The notes below the pieces were generated by a model, which worked only from the letters and a program-made list of their open reading frames with translations, had not been told where the DNA came from and did no database searches. Made by a program: the position numbers and the translations under genes. From NCBI RefSeq assembly GCF_905212365.1, contig NZ_CAJMEH010000055.1, positions 1 to 15,123 of the forward strand: a stretch of 15,123 nt of DNA. Reading direction: 5' to 3'. The DNA is from an uncultured Phascolarctobacterium sp. GTDB taxonomy: Bacteria; Bacillota; Negativicutes; Acidaminococcales; Acidaminococcaceae. Numbering within the stretch: the first letter of the stretch is position 1; each line of letters begins with the position of its first letter. Shown piece after piece: positions 5,795 through 13,817 of the stretch.

Positions 5795-7078
5795 TCAATT
5801 ATTTATGCTATAAGCAGAAATGATTTTTTTATATACATAATACTGGAGTAAAAAAACTAATATATAAGAATTCAAATAAGCAATAGAATACCCTAATGAA
5901 TTATATGCAATAAACATTTTGAAAAATAAGAGCAACGATATCCCCCATATACCATTAATTAAAAAACCCAACCACATTTTACCTGCTGCCTGTATAATAA
6001 ATCCTGTTTGTACTTGCATAGTATAAAGCACTGCAGTAAACAACATTACTATAAACGTGGCTTTACCTTCTAAATACCCCTTTCCATATAAATTTAATAT
6101 CAAATCACTAAAAGCTGACAAAACCAGAGCAACTACAAGCGCTATTCCAGTAGTTATCAGCGTTGTTTTTATAGTTATTCTCTTCAGCTTATTAATTTGT
6201 TTATTAATTAATAAATCTGTATAAATAGGCCGCAATTGCCCCATTTGTGATGGTATATATGTTATATATGTCATCCATTGCTGTGCTATAGTAAAATATG
6301 CAATTTCCATAAACCCACAGCTATTTGTTAACATTGCATTGCACACCCAATTTACAGGAACTACAAAAATACTAGAACCAAACGATGGAATTGAGAAATT
6401 TATAATTGATTTCTTTATATCTTCATCCCAAGAATATTTTAATATAATTTTTTCTTTCTTATAATATGAAGTATTAATCATCAACGATATGAAATACAGA
6501 AGTATATATGTAAAGCTCATAGCATATATAGCTCCCATTAATTTCCACTTCAATGTCATTATCAAACTTAACAGTAAGAAGAGTGAACATCTTATTATCT
6601 GAATTAATGATGAAACTTTAAATTGCTCAAAACCAATCATTATGCTCTGTTCAATATTAGCCATACTAGCGAAAAAAATACTTACTGAAACTATTCTAAA
6701 ATATGAACTCAACTCATTAGTTTCGCAAACATAATACGATATATAACTCGATAATATAAACAAAAAAGCAGAAAACACAAATGATAAAGCAATACAAAAT
6801 CCACCTAATGTTTTTATATATATGCCTTGAATAATTTTATTATCTTTATTCGCAGAAATGTACCTTACTAAGGTAGCAGATAAACCTAACCCAGAAAATG
6901 TTATAAACAAATTTACTGTATTGTTTATAAAAGAATATTGTCCAAAATTTTCCACGCCTAAAATTCGAGAAACTATAATATTAGCAAGTACCATCAAAAT
7001 TCTTGAACCAATAGCTCCTCCAACTCCATAGAAGATGGCATCGAAACATCTTTTTATTACTGTATCATTAAAATTCAT
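5795..7078 (-). CDS. wzx: Polysaccharide repeat-unit flippase Wzx
   Basis: Inner-membrane flippase of the polysaccharide-exporter (MOP) superfamily, expected to move undecaprenyl-linked repeat units across the membrane. The 427 residues are almost entirely hydrophobic helices in the usual 12 to 14 segment pattern, with charged loops such as around 205-225 and 295-305. The N-terminus is typical of the family: GGAIGSRILMVLANIIVSRI, then LGVENFGQYSF, then GLGLSATLVRYIS. Substrate cannot be read from sequence. The ATG at 7078 follows AAAGGA. The gene lies 17 nt after wzy and just before wecB. It is strongly AT-rich, like its wzy and glycosyltransferase neighbours. Confidence 0.92.
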   Translation of the reverse strand: MNFNDTVIKRCFDAIFYGVGGAIGSRILMVLANIIVSRILGVENFGQYSFINNTVNLFITFSGLGLSATLVRYISANKDNKIIQGIYIKTLGGFCIALSFVFSAFLFILSSYISYYVCETNELSSYFRIVSVSIFFASMANIEQSIMIGFEQFKVSSLIQIIRCSLFLLLSLIMTLKWKLMGAIYAMSFTYILLYFISLMINTSYYKKEKIILKYSWDEDIKKSIINFSIPSFGSSIFVVPVNWVCNAMLTNSCGFMEIAYFTIAQQWMTYITYIPSQMGQLRPIYTDLLINKQINKLKRITIKTTLITTGIALVVALVLSAFSDLILNLYGKGYLEGKATFIVMLFTAVLYTMQVQTGFIIQAAGKMWLGFLINGIWGISLLLFFKMFIAYNSLGYSIAYLNSYILVFLLQYYVYKKIISAYSINN

Positions 7079-7095
7079 ATATATATCCTTTGTAT

Positions 7096-8319
7096 TTAAG
7101 TGTTTTCTTCGGAATAAACATGCAAATTATATAATACTACTAAATATATTAAAAATATTGGTCTAGTTAAAACACAACTAGTAAAGCATATAATTAAAAA
7201 CAAACCTATAAATACTCTTGTTCTTCTGTCCGCACAAATGAATATTTTTACAAATTGATATAGAAAAGCCATAAATCCTAGTATTCCATTAGTACATAAT
7301 ATATAACCTAATGTTTGAGCATACTCTCTATTTTCTATTGTATCAAAAGCATCACTTTCTAAAATTATGCCCATATAATTCAGATAAAGCGCTTGATTTT
7401 GCATTCCTATACCATACAGGGCTTCAAAAAAATCTAACCTTGTAAGTATCTCTACAGATCTAAATATTCTACTTCCTGCCGTACCTCCCGCCATAATTCT
7501 TTCGTTTAACCACGAATAATCTGCTATAAAATAGAAATATACCATAGTTAAAAACATTAAAGAAAATAAAACAACAATAAATTTCTTCATCGCCATTAGT
7601 CTCACATCATTTGCCCTTTTCAACGATGGATATGCAATATAAACTAATACTATCAATGGTATTCCTAAAATTCCCAACATAGATGTTGATAATACTAATC
7701 CTAAGCATATAATCAAAATTTTATAAAGCGAAAATTTTATAAAGAAAAAATAATATAGACTAATTAATGCTAATTCAGCAAAATGCGAAGGCTCGGAAAA
7801 AAGTCCACATGGCCTAAACGCATAATCAAATTCCCAAGCATTAAAAACAAATTCTTTCAAAACCGGCATGTAGTCTAATCTTATACCAATTTTATAAAAG
7901 AAATATTGACATATGATTGTTCCCGCACTTATAAAAGAAAACCAATTAATTATTTTCCACTGTATACAACTTGTATCATTACTTATTATCAAAGAACAAG
8001 CTAAAATTGTACAATAGTATATAATAATAGCTTTGCTTGCTTCAATAACATCGAAGTAATATTTATTACCAATAATTTGTAACAGCAGACAAAACAATAA
8101 GGTAAGCAAAAATATAGTATTGCTTTGTAAGCAAGACGTGTTTATTTTATTTTTAAAAGTTATACCAATAAATATTAACAATATCAGTAAGGCAGAAAAT
8201 GGTATTGTAAATACATCATGTTGAGTTCTAGCAGCGCTCAAGCATAAGATAAAAAGTAAAATTACGCTGCTTAAACGCTCTAATCTAATACCTTTCTCTA
8301 AAAAATTTTGACAATTCAT
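7096..8319 (-). CDS. wzy: O-antigen/capsule repeat-unit polymerase Wzy
   Basis: Integral membrane polymerase that joins undecaprenyl-linked repeat units at the outer face of the inner membrane. The product is about 407 aa with roughly ten or more hydrophobic segments, an early one being SVILLFILCLSAA. A large loop mid-protein contains YAFRPCGLFSEPSHFAELAL, a sequence characteristic of Wzy polymerases (R-x-x-G-L-F-x-E-P). A second region, GGTAGSRIFRSVEI, resembles the other conserved loop. Primary sequence varies widely in this family, so the call rests on topology, these loops and the adjacent wzx. The start is taken at the ATG at 8319 because AAGGAG lies 10 nt before it. This overlaps the preceding glycosyltransferase by 35 bp. 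The frame is open back to 8391, but that extension has no ribosome site that I see. Confidence 0.87.
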   Translation of the reverse strand: MNCQNFLEKGIRLERLSSVILLFILCLSAARTQHDVFTIPFSALLILLIFIGITFKNKINTSCLQSNTIFLLTLLFCLLLQIIGNKYYFDVIEASKAIIIYYCTILACSLIISNDTSCIQWKIINWFSFISAGTIICQYFFYKIGIRLDYMPVLKEFVFNAWEFDYAFRPCGLFSEPSHFAELALISLYYFFFIKFSLYKILIICLGLVLSTSMLGILGIPLIVLVYIAYPSLKRANDVRLMAMKKFIVVLFSLMFLTMVYFYFIADYSWLNERIMAGGTAGSRIFRSVEILTRLDFFEALYGIGMQNQALYLNYMGIILESDAFDTIENREYAQTLGYILCTNGILGFMAFLYQFVKIFICADRRTRVFIGLFLIICFTSCVLTRPIFLIYLVVLYNLHVYSEENT

Positions 8320-9271
8320 GAATATGTTTCTCCTTATTGAAGTTATCATCATAAATTTGCATATATTCTGCTTTAACTTCCGAGTACGCAATATCCATAT
8401 GCATCATTTCTTCTATTGCAGAAATATCATTATCATTTTTATAGCATACCTTATATCTAGTATTACTTAAAAAGCCATTCAGCGCACTCAAGCTATTGCT
8501 ATATATTGGTATAACTCCGTTTCCCAAATATGTCATTAGTTTAGTTGGCGTGGCAACATGGTTTACCGGATCATTTTCTCTCAATAAAAAGCCAAATTTC
8601 ACTGATAAAAGTTTTTTAGGTAAATCGCTCACAGGAACAAAATCAATTTCATAATTTTTTATTTTATATTTCTTTAAATATAAAATTGCTTGTTCTTTAT
8701 CCTTAACTAAAAGCATTAATTTTGAAGAGGGGTACTTATCTTCAATCTGTTTATATAATTCTATGGTTTTTTCAAAGCATTGCCATTTTGATAATGCTCC
8801 TACATAACAAAAAATATTCGTTTTATACTTTTCATTACTAAAAGACTTTTCATGAATAATATCATTTACGCAGGGCATGATATAATAATTATTCTTAAAG
8901 CTCAGATGGTATTTTTTTTCGTAGAAATTTTTCATTTGCTCAGAAACAAAAAAAAGATACGAAGCATGTATAATAGCTAATTTTTCAAGAAAACTCAACA
9001 CAAAAAGTCTCAATTTACTGTTATGCTTCAAGTAGCTTTCCTCAGGCCATATACCTTGACACCACAAAAAGTATTTGCGCTGCCCTAATACCATCTTGAG
9101 TGCATCTAATGGATGAGCAACTACAGCTATATCGTCACGACCTATTTTAATTTTTTCCCAAGAATAACTGTTATCGACCTTTTCCCCTGCTTTTTCTAGT
9201 GCACTCTTTATGATATTTAAATAGTACCCTGTTACTATATCATTACTTTTTAAAAACTTAATCCAAAACAT
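8285..9271 (-). CDS. Glycosyltransferase, GT4-like, of the polysaccharide cluster
   Basis: Probable cytoplasmic transferase adding one sugar to the repeat unit. It has 328 residues, with no signal peptide or clear membrane span. The N-terminal half has the loose Rossmann pattern of GT-B enzymes, including KYFLWCQGIWPEESYL (66-81) and SYLFFVSEQMKNFY (104-117). The second domain opens at NIFCYVGALSKWQ (152-164). The nucleotide-sugar-side motif is FGFLLRENDPVNHVATPTKL (226-245), followed by MTYLGNGVIPIYS (246-258), which replaces the usual E-x(7)-E with the N-x-x-x-x-P-x-K-x-x-x-Y form seen in divergent GT4 members. Donor and acceptor are unknown. GGGTG precedes the ATG at 9271. The gene starts 29 nt after the acetyltransferase gene, and its 3' end overlaps wzy. 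Confidence 0.8.
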   Translation of the reverse strand: MFWIKFLKSNDIVTGYYLNIIKSALEKAGEKVDNSYSWEKIKIGRDDIAVVAHPLDALKMVLGQRKYFLWCQGIWPEESYLKHNSKLRLFVLSFLEKLAIIHASYLFFVSEQMKNFYEKKYHLSFKNNYYIMPCVNDIIHEKSFSNEKYKTNIFCYVGALSKWQCFEKTIELYKQIEDKYPSSKLMLLVKDKEQAILYLKKYKIKNYEIDFVPVSDLPKKLLSVKFGFLLRENDPVNHVATPTKLMTYLGNGVIPIYSNSLSALNGFLSNTRYKVCYKNDNDISAIEEMMHMDIAYSEVKAEYMQIYDDNFNKEKHIHELSKFFRERY

Positions 9272-9300
9272 ATTTCACCCAAATTTTATTACATTTATTT

Positions 9301-9720
9301 TCATACATATTTCACTATCTTAGCCGGAACTCCAGCCACAACTGCATTATCTGGTACACTACGAATAACTACAGCATTTGCTCCAACAACAACATTATTT
9401 CCTATAATTACATTTCCTAGTACTTTACAACCAGCACCTAAGTATACATTATCCCCTATTACAGGAACCTCATAAATACCAGACCGGCCACCGATTGTTA
9501 CTTGCTGCGCAATCTTACAATTTTTGCCTATCACTGCTCTGGAATGAATTACAACCCCCATGCCTTTATAACCAAATGTTGTTCCAGCGCCTATCAGGCA
9601 AGAATATGGTATAAAGCTATTGTAAAGGAAGAATATTACCCCCCTAATTATTTTGGCAAATATTATTAAATTATGTAAATACAACCAGCGTTCTATCCTG
9701 TAAAAGCTTATAGCATTCAT
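9301..9720 (-). CDS. Hexapeptide-repeat acetyltransferase (serine O-acetyltransferase-like)
   Basis: Likely acetyl-CoA-dependent sugar O- or N-acetyltransferase decorating the repeat unit. The 139-aa protein has a short hydrophobic N-terminal stretch (about 17-43) followed by left-handed beta-helix hexads: VVIHSRAVIGKNCKIAQQVT (56-75), VIGDNVYLGAGCKVLGNVII (87-106), and IGNNVVVGANAVV (106-118). It ends with PDNAVVAGVPAKIVKYV, typical of the LbH_SAT group. His59 sits where a catalytic His is usual. It is much shorter than CysE (about 270 aa) and lacks its N-terminal helical domain, which argues for a polysaccharide-modifying role over cysteine synthesis. Its ATG is 2 nt after the stop of the upstream glycosyltransferase, with only a weak ribosome site, so translation is probably coupled. 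Confidence 0.87.
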   Translation of the reverse strand: MNAISFYRIERWLYLHNLIIFAKIIRGVIFFLYNSFIPYSCLIGAGTTFGYKGMGVVIHSRAVIGKNCKIAQQVTIGGRSGIYEVPVIGDNVYLGAGCKVLGNVIIGNNVVVGANAVVIRSVPDNAVVAGVPAKIVKYV

Positions 9721-9722
9721 AG

Positions 9723-10724
9723 TTATCTATCCAACTCTCTCTCAATATCATCAATATAATTATCAATAATAAATTTTTCACTAAACCTCAAAGTTCTTTC
9801 CTTATATCTTTTAAGCCGTGTTCTATCATTATCTAATTTTAAAATTTCATGAACCAACATATCCGCAGTATTTTCTTGCATTACAACTCCTTCCTCATCA
9901 TTTCTTACTAACTCTGCATTATAAGCAAAATTACTTACAATAGCTGGAAGCGCTGCAAATTTAGCCTCTACAAGGATACCAGGTACACCTTCATTTTTAT
10001 AAAATGTAGGAAACAGAAGAAGGTCATACTGATTCAATAGCTCATATACATTATTACCATTACTTTTAAAGATTCCATAATACGTGCAATTCTTCAAACT
10101 GTTTATAGCTTTTTGAAAATTTTCTTTATAGTCCTTTCTGACATCACCCCAAAAGCTAAAATCCACTAAAGGAAGTCGCTTGGCTGCATTCAATACAAGT
10201 TCTACTCCCTTTTCAGGATAAATCATTGAAAAAAATACGCACTGTAACCTGCCTGTATTTTCACGCACCTTAATTTCAAAGTCCGGTTTTTGACGGCAAT
10301 TAGGAAATAAGCTTACATTATCAATCTTCACTTCTTTTAAATTTTCCAACATGCTATTTGTTTCAACGTAGATTTTTTTATAACAGCTTATGTATTTTTG
10401 ATATGCTTTATCTTCGGCAACAATATTAGCAAATTGCCCCCCCATGACTACTAAAATGGATTTCCGCATAGTTTTTCTATTACCATAATAAAAATACATA
10501 GAAAGTAGTCTTTGAGCTTTGCCGCTAACTCCTATTACAAATGGCTCATTTTTGAAAAAAGTAATTCCAAAAAATCTCAATACATTCAATGGTTTACTCA
10601 ACCGTAAGTAATTTGTATCAATCGCTATAAGCTTAATACTCTTCTTTATTAAGCCAAATAACATATTATTCTTTACTGTTACTCCTCCGTATGGCGGCGG
10701 AAATCTACCAATATAATATACCAT
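9723..10724 (-). CDS. Glycosyltransferase family 4 protein
   Basis: Retaining GT-B glycosyltransferase (333 aa), expected to extend the lipid-linked repeat unit on the cytoplasmic side. The N-terminus YYIGRFPPPYGGVTVKNN is the usual glycine-rich acceptor-domain opening. The C-terminal domain starts near CVFFSMIYPEKGVELVLNAA (162-181). The donor-binding E-x(7)-E motif is clear within LLFPTFYKNEGVPGILVEA (236-254), with Glu245 and Glu253, followed by ALPAIVSNFAYNAELV. Sugar specificity cannot be told. The gene follows wecC by 81 nt, the longest gap inside the polysaccharide operon, and I see no convincing promoter or terminator in that gap. Confidence 0.9.
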   Translation of the reverse strand: MVYYIGRFPPPYGGVTVKNNMLFGLIKKSIKLIAIDTNYLRLSKPLNVLRFFGITFFKNEPFVIGVSGKAQRLLSMYFYYGNRKTMRKSILVVMGGQFANIVAEDKAYQKYISCYKKIYVETNSMLENLKEVKIDNVSLFPNCRQKPDFEIKVRENTGRLQCVFFSMIYPEKGVELVLNAAKRLPLVDFSFWGDVRKDYKENFQKAINSLKNCTYYGIFKSNGNNVYELLNQYDLLLFPTFYKNEGVPGILVEAKFAALPAIVSNFAYNAELVRNDEEGVVMQENTADMLVHEILKLDNDRTRLKRYKERTLRFSEKFIIDNYIDDIERELDR

Positions 10725-10805
10725 ATCAAATCACGCTCTCTGTATTTGTGCCGTTTGTTACATATTTTCTACTATAAGCAGTAAAACATATGCTGTTTTT
10801 AATGT

Positions 10806-12026
10806 TTAAATCTTATACGTTCCCTCTAAATCACAAACATTACGGCAATCCAAAACTACTTTATCCTTTAATCTCCCAATATTATCAATAATTTCTTTAT
10901 GTGAAACCATAATAACGATCATCTCAATATCATTTAAGAAAGTATTAAAATCATGATACTGGTTAGCAACTACGTCATCAGTAATATATGGGTCATATAC
11001 CTTCAACCCATTTGCCAAATGCCGCTCTTGGCTTTCCAAAAGCTGTAAAGTAGGCGATTCTCTCATATCATCCACATTTTCTTTATATGTAAGTCCATAT
11101 AACCCAACTTTAGTGATATCTGCCATGCCCTTCTCTTTCATGATTTCATAAATACGATTCAACACAAAATCTGGCATGCCATCGTTTGTTTTCATAGATT
11201 CGTCAATCACCTTAGCCAAACTCGGATAATCACCAACTAAAAACCAGGGATCAACGCTGATACAATGCCCGCCTACGCCGGGTCCGGGCTGTAGAATATT
11301 AACGCGAGGATGCATATTGCATATTTTAATAATTTCATAGACGTCCATATTATCATGACGGCAAATTTTTGCTAATTCATTAGCAAAGGCGATGTTTACG
11401 GCACGGAAGGTATTTTCCACCACCTTAGTCATTTCGGCAGTTCTGATATCTGTAACTACAATATTCCCCTGGCAGAAAGACGCATAATATTGCTTTACCT
11501 TTTCACCCACTTCCGGTTCATCAGCGCCAATAGTACGATTATTATGCAGCAATTCATAAACCATGTTGCCGGGAATAATGCGTTCAGGAGCATGCACAAG
11601 ATGGATATCTTGTCCAATATTAAAACCCTTTTCAGAAATAACAGGTCTTACAAATTTATCAATTGTTCCCGGAGAAATAGTAGATTCAATAACAATAGTA
11701 GCTCCCTTAGGACATACTTTAAGAACATCTTTTACTGCCGCTACTACATAGCACGCATCCACTTTTTTGCTAAATTTATCATACGGAGTAGGCACTGAAA
11801 CTATATATGTATCAGTAACCTGATATTCTGTAGTAAATTTAATACCAGCTTTCACGGCCACATCAAATAACTCATCAAGTCCATCTTCTTTAAATGTAGT
11901 CTTTCCAGCATTTAATGTACTTACTAATTTTTTATTATAATCTGTGCCAACTACCTCAATACCATGAGCGGCCATCATCAACGCCGTCGGTAATCCGATA
12001 TAACCCAGTCCTATTACATTTACCAT
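10806..12026 (-). CDS. wecC: UDP-N-acetyl-D-mannosamine dehydrogenase (nucleotide-sugar dehydrogenase)
   Basis: It oxidises UDP-ManNAc to UDP-ManNAcA with two NAD+ in the cytoplasm. The protein is 406 aa. The NAD-binding GLGYIGLP is at residues 6-13, VSVPTPYD near 77-84, ESTISPGT at 114-121 and HAPERIIPG at 145-153. The catalytic cysteine lies in GPGVGGHCISVDPWFLVG (Cys255), a signature that fits WecC better than UDP-glucose dehydrogenase, and the C-terminal GLTYKENVDDMRESP is also standard. I prefer the second ATG (12026) because AGGAGG at 12034-12039 is 7 nt from it and only 1 nt from the first ATG (12032). The gene lies 21 nt after the heparinase-family gene. wecB is seven genes downstream in the same transcription unit. 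A UDP-glucose or UDP-GalNAc dehydrogenase is the alternative, less likely given wecB. Confidence 0.93.
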   Translation of the reverse strand: MVNVIGLGYIGLPTALMMAAHGIEVVGTDYNKKLVSTLNAGKTTFKEDGLDELFDVAVKAGIKFTTEYQVTDTYIVSVPTPYDKFSKKVDACYVVAAVKDVLKVCPKGATIVIESTISPGTIDKFVRPVISEKGFNIGQDIHLVHAPERIIPGNMVYELLHNNRTIGADEPEVGEKVKQYYASFCQGNIVVTDIRTAEMTKVVENTFRAVNIAFANELAKICRHDNMDVYEIIKICNMHPRVNILQPGPGVGGHCISVDPWFLVGDYPSLAKVIDESMKTNDGMPDFVLNRIYEIMKEKGMADITKVGLYGLTYKENVDDMRESPTLQLLESQERHLANGLKVYDPYITDDVVANQYHDFNTFLNDIEMIVIMVSHKEIIDNIGRLKDKVVLDCRNVCDLEGTYKI

Positions 12027-12047
12027 TTTCATTCCTCCTGTAAATCG

Positions 12048-13814
12048 TCAATTTAATATTTTAATCACAGTTTTATATTGGCAACTATCTTCAACGGTAA
12101 ATTTAGAAGTCAAGCAAATTGTATCCTCTAATTTACCAAACATAGCAGCAATTTTACATTGCTGTAATTCCACCGGCGCTGAAAATTCAAAAATACAATC
12201 ATCATCTATTTGTATTCTCATATCATCTATTTTTTGCACTTTACATCGGCATCCTATGTGAAAACGTATTATTCCTGTATGATTATTTGATGATGTATCA
12301 AATGTATCTATAATTTCAATAATAGCTTTATCTTTATATATTTTTAATGTTCTGCTATGCTTAACCGAATAGGCAAGCATCTTTTCATACCCATCATGAG
12401 ATGCAGTAATAATAGTCGTATTTTCAGCTTCCCTGAATTCTTCTATATTGGTATAGGCCCTCTTGCCAACACGAAAAGCGCTCCATATCTCCGAGCTGTT
12501 CATTCCATCTATCTCTACCGTATTATGGGCTGCTGTACTGCGGCAAGTATTACGTTCAGTACCAGGCTTATAAGTAAAAACTCCGCTGTCTGCCAAAATA
12601 CATTGCTTATTAATAGTCATCAATATATTTAAAGAGTCTGCATGAGTATGTCCTAGATTATAATCTGGTCCATTATTACCTACATCGAAAAATAAAGATA
12701 CTGCTTTATTAGCAAAATTAAAATTACCTTTAAAGAAACCTGTTTCTTTAAAAAACTCTTGTGTGCCTAAATTATCTTCATTTCTACAAGCTAAATTCCA
12801 TCTTGAAGAATAAGATCCACTTACTGCATTATTTGCTTTCCAGCCAAAATATAACGCTGTATTCAAAAAATCACTGGCTAAAAACGGATAATCTATCGCA
12901 GCATCATTTACTAACGGTATATTTCCATCCGTCATAATCATAGAATTAAGATATAAATAAGGCTGAAACAACAAACTTTTCAAGTTTTCATATTTTGGAT
13001 CTTCTTGTTCATCCATCAAAACAGCAGCCTCAAAGCACTGTTGAAGCGACTCAACATGATATGAAACACTACGCTCATAATGCCCCCCATCTGCAAGAAA
13101 TTGTTCCTTTATTTCCTCTAAAAGTACCTCCTGCCCATAATTATATAAATAGGCATCTTTTAAAAATGCTCCAGCATACATAAGCGCTCTGGCTTCACTT
13201 AATAAATGATTACACCCTAATTGAAATTCCATTGATTTCTTTAATTCTGAAGCCTGTGCATAAATCCAATTGCCATATTCCAGTAATAAATTATTATCTT
13301 CACAATAAATGGATATAAAACCAATCCAATGCATTAATCTTTCCGCTATTACATATGGATTCCATTTATCTCCACTAATGAGGTTTCCATTGCATTTTTG
13401 CCAATCTAAAATCAAACTAAATCCCTTATTAATATATTCTTGGTTACCTGTCAGCACAAACGCGTCTGATAAGCACAATAACCATTTGAAAGCATTCAGC
13501 CTAAAACAGGCTAATCTATAAGAATCATTTTTTAAATCCCAATCAATTTCTTCTTGAAAAAGGACCTTCTTTCCACTTACTGTTGAGAAAATGTTTTGTA
13601 ATATATCGGAAGCCTCATAGAGACTGCTATAATTAGCTTTATTACTACTATACAAATAGCCTAATCTATGGACTTTTTTGATATCATTTCTATATTTAAC
13701 TTTCCTCTTTATGAACAAATTACGCAAACCATAATACAATCTGTATCGCCATTGGCGCCAAGTCATGTATTTTACAGTATCGTAAATTAACACAGCTTTA
13801 TTCATAGAAAGCAT
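12048..13814 (-). CDS. Heparinase II/III-family protein (putative uronate polysaccharide lyase)
   Basis: Family members cleave uronic-acid glycosidic bonds by beta-elimination. The 588-aa protein has an N-terminal alpha-toroid (about 60-330) and a C-terminal beta-sandwich (about 370-588). Residues corresponding to the heparinase II active site are visible: CNHLLSEARAL (201-211, His203 and Glu207), HYERSVSYHVESLQ (245-258, Tyr252), and GHTHADSLNILM (388-399, His391), with DSGVFTY (409-415) and AAHNTVEIDG (428-437) behind them. I see no signal peptide: the N-terminus carries many Arg, Lys and Tyr, so the protein is predicted cytoplasmic unless exported another way. The ATG at 13814 lies 3 nt after the upstream stop; GAGGAG is 15 nt away, so translation may be coupled. 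An internal ATG at 13805 is possible. Its place beside wecC suggests the ManNAcA-containing polymer or intermediate as the substrate. Confidence 0.88.
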   Translation of the reverse strand: MLSMNKAVLIYDTVKYMTWRQWRYRLYYGLRNLFIKRKVKYRNDIKKVHRLGYLYSSNKANYSSLYEASDILQNIFSTVSGKKVLFQEEIDWDLKNDSYRLACFRLNAFKWLLCLSDAFVLTGNQEYINKGFSLILDWQKCNGNLISGDKWNPYVIAERLMHWIGFISIYCEDNNLLLEYGNWIYAQASELKKSMEFQLGCNHLLSEARALMYAGAFLKDAYLYNYGQEVLLEEIKEQFLADGGHYERSVSYHVESLQQCFEAAVLMDEQEDPKYENLKSLLFQPYLYLNSMIMTDGNIPLVNDAAIDYPFLASDFLNTALYFGWKANNAVSGSYSSRWNLACRNEDNLGTQEFFKETGFFKGNFNFANKAVSLFFDVGNNGPDYNLGHTHADSLNILMTINKQCILADSGVFTYKPGTERNTCRSTAAHNTVEIDGMNSSEIWSAFRVGKRAYTNIEEFREAENTTIITASHDGYEKMLAYSVKHSRTLKIYKDKAIIEIIDTFDTSSNNHTGIIRFHIGCRCKVQKIDDMRIQIDDDCIFEFSAPVELQQCKIAAMFGKLEDTICLTSKFTVEDSCQYKTVIKILN

Positions 13815-13817
13815 AAT

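Noticed and set aside
8320..8391. Wzy start at 8391, adding 24 residues
   Set aside because: The extension is rich in Arg and Lys, has no ribosome site and would overlap the preceding gene by more than 100 bp. AAGGAG supports the ATG at 8319.
10783..10799. Small hairpin AAAACA/TGTTTT in the 81-bp gap between wecC and the upstream gene set
   Set aside because: Six A/T-dominated pairs with no clean T tract on the minus strand. It is too weak to call a terminator that would split the operon.
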